DNA from: SHVO01 sp041905525
GTDB taxonomy: Bacteria; Pseudomonadota; Alphaproteobacteria; Rhodospirillales; Rhodospirillaceae
Direction of reading: 5' to 3'
Assembly (NCBI GenBank): GCA_041905525.1
Contig: JAYRKY010000016.1
Coordinates: forward strand, 14,443-78,442
Length of the DNA stretch: 64,000 nt
The notes under the pieces: model-generated
Database searches by the model: none
The model's input: only the letters and a program-made list of their open reading frames with translations
What the model was told of the DNA's origin: nothing
Position numbers and translations under genes: made by a program
In this document: positions 48,377 through 57,279 of the stretch, piece after piece
How the letters are laid out: each line of letters starts with the position of its first letter
Numbering within the stretch: the stretch's first letter is position 1

Positions 48377-51277
48377 TTACATGCGGAAGCGGACGCCCAC
48401 GCGGAACGTACGGCCATGAGAGTCGTAGTTGGACGGGTTGGTCGTGACCGTGTCGGTCGCGAAGTTACCCGTGCCACCGACCATCACCGCGTCCTTGTTG
48501 GTGATGTTCTTCACGTTGAAGAAGGCTTCGACGTTGCCGTTGCCCTGCTCGGCCGTGAAGATCTGGTAGCTGGTCGCGAAATCCCAGTAAATCGCACCCG
48601 GGATCCAGTTGTTGTTGACCGTGATGTTCGGAGCAACCGACACCGGGCAACCCGTCGTGCACTGGATGAAGTCGTTGTTGTAGGTGCCGCCGCTGATGCC
48701 GCGCGCCGTGATCGTGGCGCTGATCGGCTTGGCGTCGTAGGTCGCCAAAGCCTGCCAACGCCAAGTCGCCGGACCGCTACCGTTGTTTTCACCGGCGGTG
48801 TCCGTCGGACGCGTCAAACCCGTGTCGCGGTAGTTCTTGAGGTAGCGCGACGCGAGAGCACGAATGCGGAGGTTACCGTCCATGCTTTCAGCGATGCTCG
48901 CCAGCGGGAACACGTAGCCAGCTTCGAAGTCGATGCCACGCGCGTTTTGACGTGCGAGGTTGAACGGCTGCACGAAGATGGTGTTCGTGATCGAGGTGGC
49001 GGCAAGGCGACCCTGATTCGCGGTGCCCGCGTTGATGGCGGAGCAGAAGTTCGGGTTGCCCTGGGCGCAGAGGTCAACGATCTGCTGCGCATTGATCGTG
49101 GTGATCGCGCCCTTCACGTTGATGTTCCAGTAGTCGACCGACGCCTGGAAGCCCGACAGGAAGGTCGGCTGCAGGACGACGCCGATCCCGGTGGTGTCAG
49201 CCTTTTCCGGAACCAGGTTCGGATTGCCGCGCGTGGTGCCGACGTACTGCACCGACGACGTGCCGCCCGAGATGGTGTCGATGACATTGTTCGTCACGAC
49301 CGTGCCGGCGTTGTACAGATCGCCGATGTTCGGCGCGCGGATGTCGCGAGAACGCGTCACGCGGAAGGTCAGGTCGGACACCGGCGTGTAGGTGGCGCCG
49401 GCCTTCCAAGTGGTGACGTAACCGGCCGACGAGTAGTCGGTCGCACGGACGGCCGCGTTCAGGTCGAAGCTTTCCGCCCAAGCCTGGCCGCGGGCCAGCG
49501 GCACGATCGTCTCAAAGAAACCTTCGGTGACTTTGTACTTACCAAAGGTCGGCTGGTAGTTACCGCCGAAGTAGACGCGCTGCTGGTCGAGCAGGCTGTT
49601 GATACCAACCGACTCTTCAACGCGATGTTCGATACCGGTCGCCACCGAGACCGGACCGGCCCAAGATTCGAACGGCTCGCCCTGAACCGAGGCCGCCATC
49701 ACGTCCTGCGTGAACTTCTGATAGCGGTAGGCGTTATCGAGCACGTAATCGAGCTGGGCGGCCGAGTTCACGCCGACGCCGAACGGATTGTACGGCACGC
49801 AGCCGTCCGTCGGATTGGTGAGCGTGGAGCGGCAAACGATCGTGCCATTGGCGTTGCGCACGGAATCGAGCGATTGGCGGTAGTTCGTTTCGATGCGGCT
49901 GTTCAGAGCGCGTTCGGAGTTCCGCGAAATGCCGAGCTGGTAATACGCGTCCCAGGTCCACTCGGTGTTGAAGGCTTCAAAGTTACCGTTGAAGCCGCCG
50001 ACAAAGCGGTTGGTCCAACGCTCGTTGGACTGCCCGATGACGCCCATGTCGTAGTTGCTGGAGCCGATGGTGACCTGGGTGAGCCCCAGAGCCAAACCCT
50101 GCGTACGCACGGATTCAGCGAGGAAGGCGTTCGTGATCGGAATGTTCACGCCGCCGAAGTCTTCCATCCCGTAACCGTTCGAGAAGAACTTGTTATGGTA
50201 CCAGTTCCACTGGCCGTAGACCTCGACATGGTCACCGAGCGCGTAGCTGACGCGGGTGAAGAAGTTCTGCGAGGACATTTCCGGTTCAATCGACTGATTG
50301 CGGTGAAGGTCCTGCGCCTTCCATTCGCCGCCGCGCATCAGTCCGCCGGAGACCAGGTCGCCGTAAGAGAAGTTGTACGGAACGCCGCCCGGGCCGAAGG
50401 CGATGCCCTTCAGAGGACCGCTGACGATGATGCCGCCGCGCGTCGCCTGCGCCGGACCGACGCTGGTCAGCAGAAGGCGCTGCGGAACGTCACGGGTCTG
50501 ACCTGCGCCCGTGCCGTAAGCCGGGTTAGTCATAAAGCCATAACCTTGCTCGTTCCACGGGCGGTCGGCCCAAAGGATGCCGGACTGATAGCTCATCAGG
50601 CCCGAAGCGATGAAGTGACCGCGATCGTTGGCAAATGGGGTACCACCCGTCAGGGCGATCTTGAAGTTGCCGTTGTCGCCGTAATCGGTGACACCGCCCG
50701 ACACTTCACCGCCAACACCGGTGTACTTGGTGTCGAGCACGAAGTTCACAACGCCGGCCACGGCGTCCGAGCCGTAAGCCGCCGAGGCGCCGCCGGTGAC
50801 AACGTCGGTGCGTTGGATGAGCTGCGACGGGATTGCGTTCACGTCGACGCGGCCGCTGACGGTGGAAGGCACCGAGCGCTGGCCGTTGATGAGGATGAGG
50901 GTACGTTCGACACCCAGGTTACGCAGGTTCACCGAAGCGGTCCCGGCGGTGCCGGCGCTGATGTTCTGGGTCGACGACTGCGGGGTGTAGTTGCCCGAGA
51001 ACGTCGGCAGGGTGGTCAGGTAGTCGATGACGTTCGGGGCCGCCTGCTGCTGCAGCTGCTCGACGCCGATCACGGTCGTCGGGGTCGGCGCTTCGTAGCC
51101 GTCACGGACGATGCGGCTGCCTGTGACGATGATTTCGTCAACTGCCGGCGCGGCAGCGTTTTGCTGCGCGAAAGCCTGGGAGAACGCGAGCATGGCCACG
51201 GCGCTGGTGGCGGTCGCGAGCAGGGCGCGCGAGCCGAAACGGCCGCGAGAAGACTTCGTAATCAGGATCCCCTCCAT
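48377..51277 (-). CDS. TonB-dependent outer-membrane receptor
   Basis: 966 residues. The signal region is long and ends at MLAFSQAFAQ (about residue 38). The TonB box DEIIVTGSRI follows at about residue 47. The plug domain contains VNLRNLGVERTLILINGQR and DVVTGGASAAYGSDAVAGVVNF. The rest is a 22-strand barrel pattern with alternating aromatic residues ending in FRVGVRFRM, so the final residue is Met rather than Phe. Such receptors import siderophores, oligosaccharides, peptides or vitamins; the substrate cannot be told. No partner regulator or inner-membrane transporter lies next to it. A strong terminator follows the stop. Confidence 0.95.
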   Translation of the reverse strand: MEGILITKSSRGRFGSRALLATATSAVAMLAFSQAFAQQNAAAPAVDEIIVTGSRIVRDGYEAPTPTTVIGVEQLQQQAAPNVIDYLTTLPTFSGNYTPQSSTQNISAGTAGTASVNLRNLGVERTLILINGQRSVPSTVSGRVDVNAIPSQLIQRTDVVTGGASAAYGSDAVAGVVNFVLDTKYTGVGGEVSGGVTDYGDNGNFKIALTGGTPFANDRGHFIASGLMSYQSGILWADRPWNEQGYGFMTNPAYGTGAGQTRDVPQRLLLTSVGPAQATRGGIIVSGPLKGIAFGPGGVPYNFSYGDLVSGGLMRGGEWKAQDLHRNQSIEPEMSSQNFFTRVSYALGDHVEVYGQWNWYHNKFFSNGYGMEDFGGVNIPITNAFLAESVRTQGLALGLTQVTIGSSNYDMGVIGQSNERWTNRFVGGFNGNFEAFNTEWTWDAYYQLGISRNSERALNSRIETNYRQSLDSVRNANGTIVCRSTLTNPTDGCVPYNPFGVGVNSAAQLDYVLDNAYRYQKFTQDVMAASVQGEPFESWAGPVSVATGIEHRVEESVGINSLLDQQRVYFGGNYQPTFGKYKVTEGFFETIVPLARGQAWAESFDLNAAVRATDYSSAGYVTTWKAGATYTPVSDLTFRVTRSRDIRAPNIGDLYNAGTVVTNNVIDTISGGTSSVQYVGTTRGNPNLVPEKADTTGIGVVLQPTFLSGFQASVDYWNINVKGAITTINAQQIVDLCAQGNPNFCSAINAGTANQGRLAATSITNTIFVQPFNLARQNARGIDFEAGYVFPLASIAESMDGNLRIRALASRYLKNYRDTGLTRPTDTAGENNGSGPATWRWQALATYDAKPISATITARGISGGTYNNDFIQCTTGCPVSVAPNITVNNNWIPGAIYWDFATSYQIFTAEQGNGNVEAFFNVKNITNKDAVMVGGTGNFATDTVTTNPSNYDSHGRTFRVGVRFRM

Positions 51278-51775
51278 TTTTTGATGGTGGCGGCACCCGG
51301 GCGGTGTCCGTCACAGATAAATTCCCCGTCCCGCCGGAAGCGGCGGCACAACTTAGTCCCGTATATAGCCCATGCTGCGACCGTCACCCAATGTTCGCAA
51401 ATGAGTTTATTCCGGGGGAGTGTTTGAATTATTCTCATATCTATTGCTTATTTTTCTCGCGATGCGCTGCACCATTATTGGGCACCCCAGTACCGCCCCG
51501 CATGCTTTATCCTTGATTTATTGGGGTATTTTGCAACGCAGCGGCTCAGCTTTTAGGCGTTCTATGGTGATGATATTTTTTAAAGCACCTCGAAAATGAG
51601 TGATGCACGGGAGCCACAGCCTGCAGTCAAATGCATGCATTGGCGCCTCCGGGTCTCCGGCGCGGTCCGGTCGCGCCGTGAATGTTTCTCACAGGTGCCT
51701 CGACGATAACTCCCTTGCGCGAACCTCCGGGCGGTCCCATTAGAGCCTGACCGTCCTTGTATTCGGGAAAAAGCG
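51278..51775. other. 498-base intergenic region between divergent receptor and gabD genes
   Basis: Contains the promoters for both divergent genes. An AT-rich block (about 51415-51580) is the most likely promoter area; a T-rich motif near 51567-51580 and the alternating ATGCATGCAT near 51630 stand out. A short plus-strand frame at 51304-51516 lacks protein character and a ribosome-binding site. No repeat or RNA gene was recognised. Confidence 0.5.
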
Positions 51776-53233
51776 ATGCGCGACGCAGACCTCAAAGCGG
51801 CCAAAACCCTCAACTTCGTCAACGGACAATGGTTCGGCGCGGACAGCGCCAAGACTTTCGCCGTCACGAATCCGGCGACCGGGGCGGAAATCGCCCAAGT
51901 GCCCGACCTTGGCGCCGCTGAGACAGAACGCGCGATCAAGGCCGCGACGGATGCCTTCAAGAGCTGGTCGCAAAAGACAGCGCTGGAGCGCGCCAACATT
52001 CTGATGCGCTGGTACGAGTTGATGCTGGCGGAAAAGGACTATCTGGCCGCGCTTATGACCGCGGAACAGGGCAAACCGCTGGCGGAAGCGGCCGGGGAAG
52101 TGGTCTACGGCGCCAACTTCATTCGCTGGTTCGCCGAAGAAGGCCGCCGCGCCTATGGCGACGTCATCCCGTCCCATCGCGCCGATGCACGCATTGTGGT
52201 GATGAAACAACCCGTCGGCGTCGTCTGCGCCGTAACGCCGTGGAACTTCCCGATTGCGATGATCACGCGCAAAGCCGGCCCCGCCCTCGCCGCCGGCTGC
52301 ACCATTATCATAAAGCCGTCGGAGGAAACCCCGCTGTGCGCTCTCGCTTTGGCCGATCTCGCCGAGCGCGCGGGAATTCCGCCGGGCGTCTTGAATGTCA
52401 TCACCGGTGACGCGGCGACGGTGGTCGGCGTCATGATGAAGTCCAATGATGTGCGGAAGGTTTCCTTCACCGGCTCGACGGAAGTCGGAAAGATCCTCAT
52501 GCGGCAAGCGGCCGACACGGTGAAAAAGGTCAGCATGGAACTCGGCGGCAATGCGCCGCTGATCGTATTCGACGACGCCGATCTGGACCTCGCCGTGAAG
52601 GGCGCCATTGTGTCCAAGTACCGCAACGTGGGTCAGACCTGCGTCTGCGCGAACCGCATCCTGGTGCAGGACGGCATCTACGACCGGTTCGCGGAGCGGC
52701 TCGTCGAGGCGGTGAAGAAAATGAAAGTCGCGCCGGGAACGGAGCCGGGCGCCGACCTCGGGCCGCTGATCAACGCAGACGCCGTCGAGAAGGTGGAAGC
52801 GCACGTAGCCGACGCTAAAGCCAAAGGCGCAACGATCGCGACCGGCGGTAAACGCAGCGCGCTGGGCGGTCTTTTCTATGAACCGACCGTCGTTCTCAAT
52901 GCCACGACCGATATGCGCTTCACGAAAGAAGAGACGTTCGGCCCCGTCGCGCCGCTCTATCGTTTCAAGGACGAAGCGGACGCGATCGCCCTCGCCAACG
53001 CCTCGGAGTTCGGGCTTGCCTCTTACTTCTTCACGTCCAACATCGGCCGTGCCTGGCGCGTGGCTGAAGCCCTGGAGAGCGGCATCGTCGGCATCAACGA
53101 AGGCATCATTTCGACGGAAGTCGCGCCGTTCGGCGGTTTCAAACAATCGGGCGTAGGCCGGGAAGGCTCCCACTACGGCTTGGATGATTATCTCGAAATC
53201 AAATACGTACTGTTCGGCGGCCTGAGCAAGTAA
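51776..53233 (+). CDS. gabD: Succinate-semialdehyde dehydrogenase (GabD-type)
   Basis: 485 residues. Catalytic Cys289 lies in YRNVGQTCVCANRILVQ; the paired Cys291 is typical of NADP-dependent GabD. The catalytic Glu is in SMELGGNAPLIVF and the cofactor loop is FTGSTEVGKILM. The substrate-side VCAVTPWNFPIAMITRK and C-terminal PFGGFKQSGVGREGS also match GabD. It oxidises succinate semialdehyde, the product of GabT, to succinate for the TCA cycle. It is transcribed apart from gabT, divergently from the TonB receptor. A strong bidirectional terminator lies 135 bases after the stop. Glutarate-semialdehyde dehydrogenase (DavD) is an alternative substrate assignment. Confidence 0.92.
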   Translation: MRDADLKAAKTLNFVNGQWFGADSAKTFAVTNPATGAEIAQVPDLGAAETERAIKAATDAFKSWSQKTALERANILMRWYELMLAEKDYLAALMTAEQGKPLAEAAGEVVYGANFIRWFAEEGRRAYGDVIPSHRADARIVVMKQPVGVVCAVTPWNFPIAMITRKAGPALAAGCTIIIKPSEETPLCALALADLAERAGIPPGVLNVITGDAATVVGVMMKSNDVRKVSFTGSTEVGKILMRQAADTVKKVSMELGGNAPLIVFDDADLDLAVKGAIVSKYRNVGQTCVCANRILVQDGIYDRFAERLVEAVKKMKVAPGTEPGADLGPLINADAVEKVEAHVADAKAKGATIATGGKRSALGGLFYEPTVVLNATTDMRFTKEETFGPVAPLYRFKDEADAIALANASEFGLASYFFTSNIGRAWRVAEALESGIVGINEGIISTEVAPFGGFKQSGVGREGSHYGLDDYLEIKYVLFGGLSK

Positions 53234-53348
53234 GGCGCTATTCGTCTTTTCCCTCCCCTAACAGGGAGTCCTTGGACAGGACGTGGAATAGAAAGCGCCC
53301 CCTCCCTGCCCCTCCCCTTTTATTTTAGGGGAGGGATGAAGGGCGGAA

Positions 53349-53365
53349 AGAGAGAGAGAGAGAGA
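53349..53365 (+). repeat. (AG)8 dinucleotide tract
   Basis: Eight AG units plus A (53349-53365) in the intergenic space just before the bidirectional terminator. A simple-sequence tract that may vary in length; no coding effect is expected. Confidence 0.8.
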
Positions 53366-53368
53366 CAA

Positions 53369-53399
53369 AAAAACACCCGGCACTTGGCCGGGTGTTTTT
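53369..53399. terminator. Bidirectional intrinsic terminator between gabD and the unknown secreted protein gene
   Basis: Perfect 13-bp stem AAAAACACCCGGC/GCCGGGTGTTTTT with loop ACTTG. A T-run follows on the plus strand and an A-run precedes it, so it terminates both gabD (plus) and the 54549-53404 gene (minus), whose stop is 5 bases away. Confidence 0.92.
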
Positions 53400-53403
53400 A
53401 TTT

Positions 53404-54549
53404 TTAGCGCTGGCTTGCCGCGCTTCGGGCAGCCGCGGGCGCCTCGGCGACCGGCGTCTTGTTGTCGGGCCGGATGATGTAGACCTGGGCCCACTTGGAC
53501 ACGAGCGCCGACGACACGCTGTTGCGCTTACCCGTCGCTGGGTCGACTGGACCGTCCGCGATCTCTTGCAAGGTTTGGTACAGCAGCGCGGACGGCAGAC
53601 GGCCGTAGCTTTGGTGGTGCGTGGAGTCCGAGCGCATGTTCTTCGAATGGAAGCTCGCGAAATCGAGATATCCGCCAAGTAAGCCTTCCGCATAGTCGGC
53701 GTTCAGGTCGAGGCGCATACGCATCTCATAGATCGTTTCGTCGGTCGGGGTTCCGAAGGTCTGCCATGGGAAGGTATAGGTGCCGGGCTCTGTAATCAGC
53801 ACACCGTTCTCGATCTTGCCCTTGTACTTCTGGATGTACTTCTTGCCCCAACGCATATCGAGCTTTTGCGTGCCGCCCGGGATGCCCTTGAAGCCGATGG
53901 TGTTGCCCGAGGCGTCGCGCAGCACGGGGTGCGTGCCGCGATACATCGTCACGGTGACGTCAGGATCGTTCTGGAGACTGTCGAGGTCTGTGATCTCGAA
54001 CAGCATGCGGTTGTAGGTGCCTTCCAGGACTTCCTGCGTATCGTAGAAGTTGTTGTAAGCGTCGGGACCGCGGTAACTCTCAATACAGCCGAGGCCGCGA
54101 TAGAACTGGTTGTCCACGCCCTTCTCGCCGGCGGGGCTCGTGAAATCGTCCGCGTCGATCTTTCCGTCGAGATTGAGACCCGGGGCCACCGGCCCCACGG
54201 CCTGCTTCAACTTGAACGGCTCTTTGAACTGATCGGGATAGAAGGCAGTCACTTCGCGCGCGAGCACCGTATCGATGTACGTGCGCTTTGCGCCGTTATC
54301 CGGGAAGAGCGCCTTGAATTGCTCGCGCGGACCGTCGTTGAAACCGTTCGGACATTCCTTGGCTTCCTTCGTGTACTGGAGTGCCCAGTTCAGGAAGGTC
54401 AGCGTGTAGGCGATCGAACGCGTCTTGGAGATATCGATCTTCGCGACGTCGGCGTTGGGACCTTCCATCGCGCCCGCCGCGGCGGACGCCAGCGAGAGGC
54501 CTGCAATGCATGCCCCGCTCAGCAACTTCTTCGACAAAGATGTGATCAT
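53404..54549 (-). CDS. Secreted protein of unknown family, copy A
   Basis: 381 residues from ATG 54549, which has GGGAG 6 bases upstream; signal peptide through about LASAAAGA. I do not recognise the family. It is clearly paralogous to the product of 60501-61610. Conserved blocks are AKECPNGFNDGPREQFKALF, PDNGAKR, GLNLDGKIDADDF (an EF-hand/dockerin-like D-x-x-D-x-D pattern), GEKGVDNQFYRGLGC, FEITDLDSL, DVTVTMYRG, FPWQTFGTPTD and THHQSYG. The shared His-His and Asp/Glu residues suggest metal binding. It is the last gene of the DUF1592-DUF1552-Yx(FWY)xxD-unknown module and lies directly before a terminator. Function unknown; location periplasmic or extracellular. Confidence 0.8.
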   Translation of the reverse strand: MITSLSKKLLSGACIAGLSLASAAAGAMEGPNADVAKIDISKTRSIAYTLTFLNWALQYTKEAKECPNGFNDGPREQFKALFPDNGAKRTYIDTVLAREVTAFYPDQFKEPFKLKQAVGPVAPGLNLDGKIDADDFTSPAGEKGVDNQFYRGLGCIESYRGPDAYNNFYDTQEVLEGTYNRMLFEITDLDSLQNDPDVTVTMYRGTHPVLRDASGNTIGFKGIPGGTQKLDMRWGKKYIQKYKGKIENGVLITEPGTYTFPWQTFGTPTDETIYEMRMRLDLNADYAEGLLGGYLDFASFHSKNMRSDSTHHQSYGRLPSALLYQTLQEIADGPVDPATGKRNSVSSALVSKWAQVYIIRPDNKTPVAEAPAAARSAASQR

Positions 54550-54573
54550 GTTTCGCTCCCGTGACACGCCGCG

Positions 54574-55902
54574 TTAGTTCGCGTTGCCCATAAAATCATC
54601 GCGCAAGAAGAAAGCCGTGAACCCGTTACGGGTCCCGATCCACTCGCCAAAAGAATCGCCTTCCGTATCGCCGGGCTTCTTGTCACCCGAATAGGTATGC
54701 ACAGGCCGGCCGCGGAACGCCCAGACATACATGGCATCGGCCTGCCCCGGCGAAGCGGTCTTGCCGGTCTTGGGATCGAGCGCGACGACGGTCCACGAAC
54801 GGCTGCCACTCTTGGCGCCCGCTTTCGCCGGCACCAGCGGCCATGTCTTTAGGCACTGCTCTTGACTGCCTGCACCGCAGATCGCGATGCGAAAGGCCTG
54901 CGTGGTGTCAGGGTGATCACAATGAAGCTGATCGTAGGAATCATCGCTGCAGTTGTAGCGATAGATCGTGTGGCCACGGCTGTCCGCGAGCGTGAGACCA
55001 ATGTTGGTCTCCTGGATGGTGAAGCCCGGAGGCGCCGGCGGCGCTTTCTGCATGTAGACATTCTGCCAGCCCGGCGCATCGCCGCCCTCGAGGCTTGCTT
55101 TGTAGGAATCCTCATTGTGACGGTAGACGGGTTTGCCGCGGAAGACCCATTGCTTTATCCCGTTCGCGCGTTCGATCGTCGTCCAGTCGCCCTGCGGACG
55201 GGCAAGTTCCGGCGCGATCATCGGCTGCCACGTCTCTTCGCAGGCGCCGGAGCAGTTCGACTTCGTAGCGGTGTCGCGATCAGACGCATAGATCGAATAA
55301 CCGTCGGCCGTCGTCACGAGGATGCCGGTCGCAACGATTCGCACGGCAAAACCGGGCGGTACATTCGGTGGTGGACCGATAGGGCGGCGCGCAGCGGGCG
55401 CCCCACCTCCGAAACGTCCACCACGGTCACCGAGGACGTCGCCGGGCGCCTTGTCGAAGTTCGAGGTGTACAGCGCCTGCTCATTGTAGGCCCATTGCTT
55501 ATTGCCGTCGGCCCGCGTGATGAGACTCCACGCACCGACCGGCTGCGCATCAGCCGCCGCGAGTTCGGGGATCCACATGTCCGTGCACGCGGGGCGCGTG
55601 TCGAGATCGGGAAGCAGCAGGCCCGGCGGCCAGGGGCTCGCGAGACCGGCGGTCTCCGTCAGCGGCTTATCGCCGCAGTTGGATTTGCCCTTGGCGTCGC
55701 CGGTCAGACCATTGCGCATGCGCGCGAAGGGCCACATGTAGAGCGTGCGCCCTTTTGCATTGGCGAACACCGGGCCTTCCAATTCGGTCGGTTGCACGTT
55801 GATTCCCGGCGGCATCGGGACCTTCACATAATCTTCCGCGGCGAAGGCCGCGCCCGCCATCGTGAGTGCCGCCGCAGCCAGTGCAATTCCGAACTTCTTC
55901 AT
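54574..55902 (-). CDS. Yx(FWY)xxD-repeat secreted protein (COG4315/PF03640-like), copy A
   Basis: 442 residues with a signal peptide (MKKFGIALAAAALTMAGAAFA) and AAGGA-type ribosome-binding site. It contains about four repeats of the PF03640 kind: GRTLYMWPFARMRN with ACTDMWIP, GYSIYASDRDTATKSNCSGA with CEETWQP, GHTIYRYNCSDDSYDQLHCD, and AMYVWAFRGRPVHTYSGDK. Each has a Tyr-x-aromatic core, paired cysteines and a Trp-Pro. PF03640 proteins are secreted repeats of unknown function, some possibly redox- or metal-related. It lies 21 bases after DUF1552 and 24 before the unknown secreted gene. Paralogue at 61613-62992. Confidence 0.85.
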   Translation of the reverse strand: MKKFGIALAAAALTMAGAAFAAEDYVKVPMPPGINVQPTELEGPVFANAKGRTLYMWPFARMRNGLTGDAKGKSNCGDKPLTETAGLASPWPPGLLLPDLDTRPACTDMWIPELAAADAQPVGAWSLITRADGNKQWAYNEQALYTSNFDKAPGDVLGDRGGRFGGGAPAARRPIGPPPNVPPGFAVRIVATGILVTTADGYSIYASDRDTATKSNCSGACEETWQPMIAPELARPQGDWTTIERANGIKQWVFRGKPVYRHNEDSYKASLEGGDAPGWQNVYMQKAPPAPPGFTIQETNIGLTLADSRGHTIYRYNCSDDSYDQLHCDHPDTTQAFRIAICGAGSQEQCLKTWPLVPAKAGAKSGSRSWTVVALDPKTGKTASPGQADAMYVWAFRGRPVHTYSGDKKPGDTEGDSFGEWIGTRNGFTAFFLRDDFMGNAN

Positions 55903-55923
55903 GGTTCTGTCCTTGAAGTGCGC

Positions 55924-57261
55924 CTAGACGAGAATTTCCCCGAACTCTTTCGACGTCGTGTTGCTGAGCGTGCCCCACGACGGGATATCGAGCCCCATCA
56001 CCTTCATGAGTGTGTAGCCGAGACGCGTCCCTGGCTCTCCATTACCCTGGATGTGATAGCCGGTCTTCACTTTGCCGCCCGCAGTGCCGGCCGTGAACAT
56101 CGGGATGTTGTCGAGCGAATGGATCTTGGCGAAGGAGATGTCCGACATCGCGTAGACGAGACAGTTGTCGAGCAGCGAACCGTCGCCTTCTTTCTGATCG
56201 GCGAACGCCTTCACGAACTCGGCCCAGTTTTCCATGGCGCGGCGGGTAAACCAGGACACTTCGACCTGATAGCCCAGCTTCGGATCGGTCGGCTCTTCAT
56301 GGGTCGCGGTATGGTGCGGCTTTTCGTAACCCGGCTTGGTGGTCGCGGCGGTTTCGCCGGCATAGCCCATGTTAAACACCCGCGCCTGATCGCAGGCGAT
56401 GGCCATGACCATCAGCTTGGTCATGAGGCCGTGACGTTCGCCGACGCGCACTGCATCGAGGCCGGCGGTGGGCTCATCGCGGTTCGCGGCACCCGGTTTG
56501 CACGCGGCGAGCGGCTGCGGCTTCGTGAGCTGCAGATCGAATTGCTTTTCGAGATCGCGCAAGCTGGTGAAGTACTGATCGAGACGCGCCTTATCTTCCG
56601 AGCCGACCTCGCGCTGCAAGTTCTTCGCCTCGTCGAGGACGCCCGACAGCACGCTTTTGCGCACCATGGCGCGCGGGTTCGGCTTGAACTCGGCAGCGTT
56701 CGGGTCCTGAAACTCGGCGCCGAAGAGGTTCTGATACATGCGGATCGGAGAATATTCCGGCGCGTTGACCGAGTTCTGGCTTTCATAGCTGTAGGAATCG
56801 CGCACATCGCCGGTGGCGGTAGCCGACAAAATGGAATAGCGCGTCGCGTTGCCGATCTTTTTGGCGACCGTCACGTCGATGGTTTCACCGGGGCGTGTCA
56901 TGGCCGGGGTCGGCGCGATGCCCGAGCGCAGGATCACCCAGCCGGTGTGGTGACACATCAACGGCGCGCCATCCTTGAAGGTATTGAAGCGGGTGAACAG
57001 ATTGATGTGCTTTTGCACGGGTTTCAGCGCGGCTATCTCTTCCGGAAGGTCGAAGTCGCGGCCGGTCTTCTTCGGCGTGAAGATGGCGTCGTTCATGCCA
57101 AGACCCCACACCCAGGTGCCGAAGCGCACCGGCATCGGCGAGCCATCGGCAAGCGCGTTGCCATTGCCATTGAGGAAGAGATTGAGCAGCGGCACACCCA
57201 CGGTGACCGCGCTCCCGCCCATCATGCCCTTCAGGACACGGCGACGATTGAGATCCATCAT
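55924..57261 (-). CDS. DUF1552 family exported protein, copy A
   Basis: 445 residues. AGGAGG lies 4 bases before ATG 57261 (7 before the next ATG). The N-terminus NRRRVLKGMMGGSAVTVGVPLL is a Tat signal. Family features: GLGMNDAIFTPKKTGRDFDLPEEIAALKP, the Met-Val-Arg-Lys-Ser-Val-Leu block (SVLSGVLDEAKNL), DQYFTSLRDLEKQ, IACDQARVFNMGYAG and a C-terminal NCLVYAMSDISFAKIHSLDNIPM, where a metal-site-like Asp-Ile replaces the Asp-His of the second copy. DUF1552 proteins resemble DUF1501/sulfatase-like exported proteins and usually travel with DUF1592-type partners. Function unknown. Confidence 0.9.
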   Translation of the reverse strand: MMDLNRRRVLKGMMGGSAVTVGVPLLNLFLNGNGNALADGSPMPVRFGTWVWGLGMNDAIFTPKKTGRDFDLPEEIAALKPVQKHINLFTRFNTFKDGAPLMCHHTGWVILRSGIAPTPAMTRPGETIDVTVAKKIGNATRYSILSATATGDVRDSYSYESQNSVNAPEYSPIRMYQNLFGAEFQDPNAAEFKPNPRAMVRKSVLSGVLDEAKNLQREVGSEDKARLDQYFTSLRDLEKQFDLQLTKPQPLAACKPGAANRDEPTAGLDAVRVGERHGLMTKLMVMAIACDQARVFNMGYAGETAATTKPGYEKPHHTATHEEPTDPKLGYQVEVSWFTRRAMENWAEFVKAFADQKEGDGSLLDNCLVYAMSDISFAKIHSLDNIPMFTAGTAGGKVKTGYHIQGNGEPGTRLGYTLMKVMGLDIPSWGTLSNTTSKEFGEILV

Positions 57262-57279
57262 AAATCCTCCTCTTTGACC

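Noticed and set aside
48416..51427. Long plus-strand open frame (1003 codons)
   Set aside because: Antisense to the TonB-dependent receptor, which has a signal peptide, TonB box and terminator. The antisense translation is Arg/Val/Asp-rich without domains.
51304..51516. Short plus-strand frame in the receptor-gabD gap
   Set aside because: No ribosome-binding site and Cys/Pro-rich low-complexity translation in an AT-rich promoter region.
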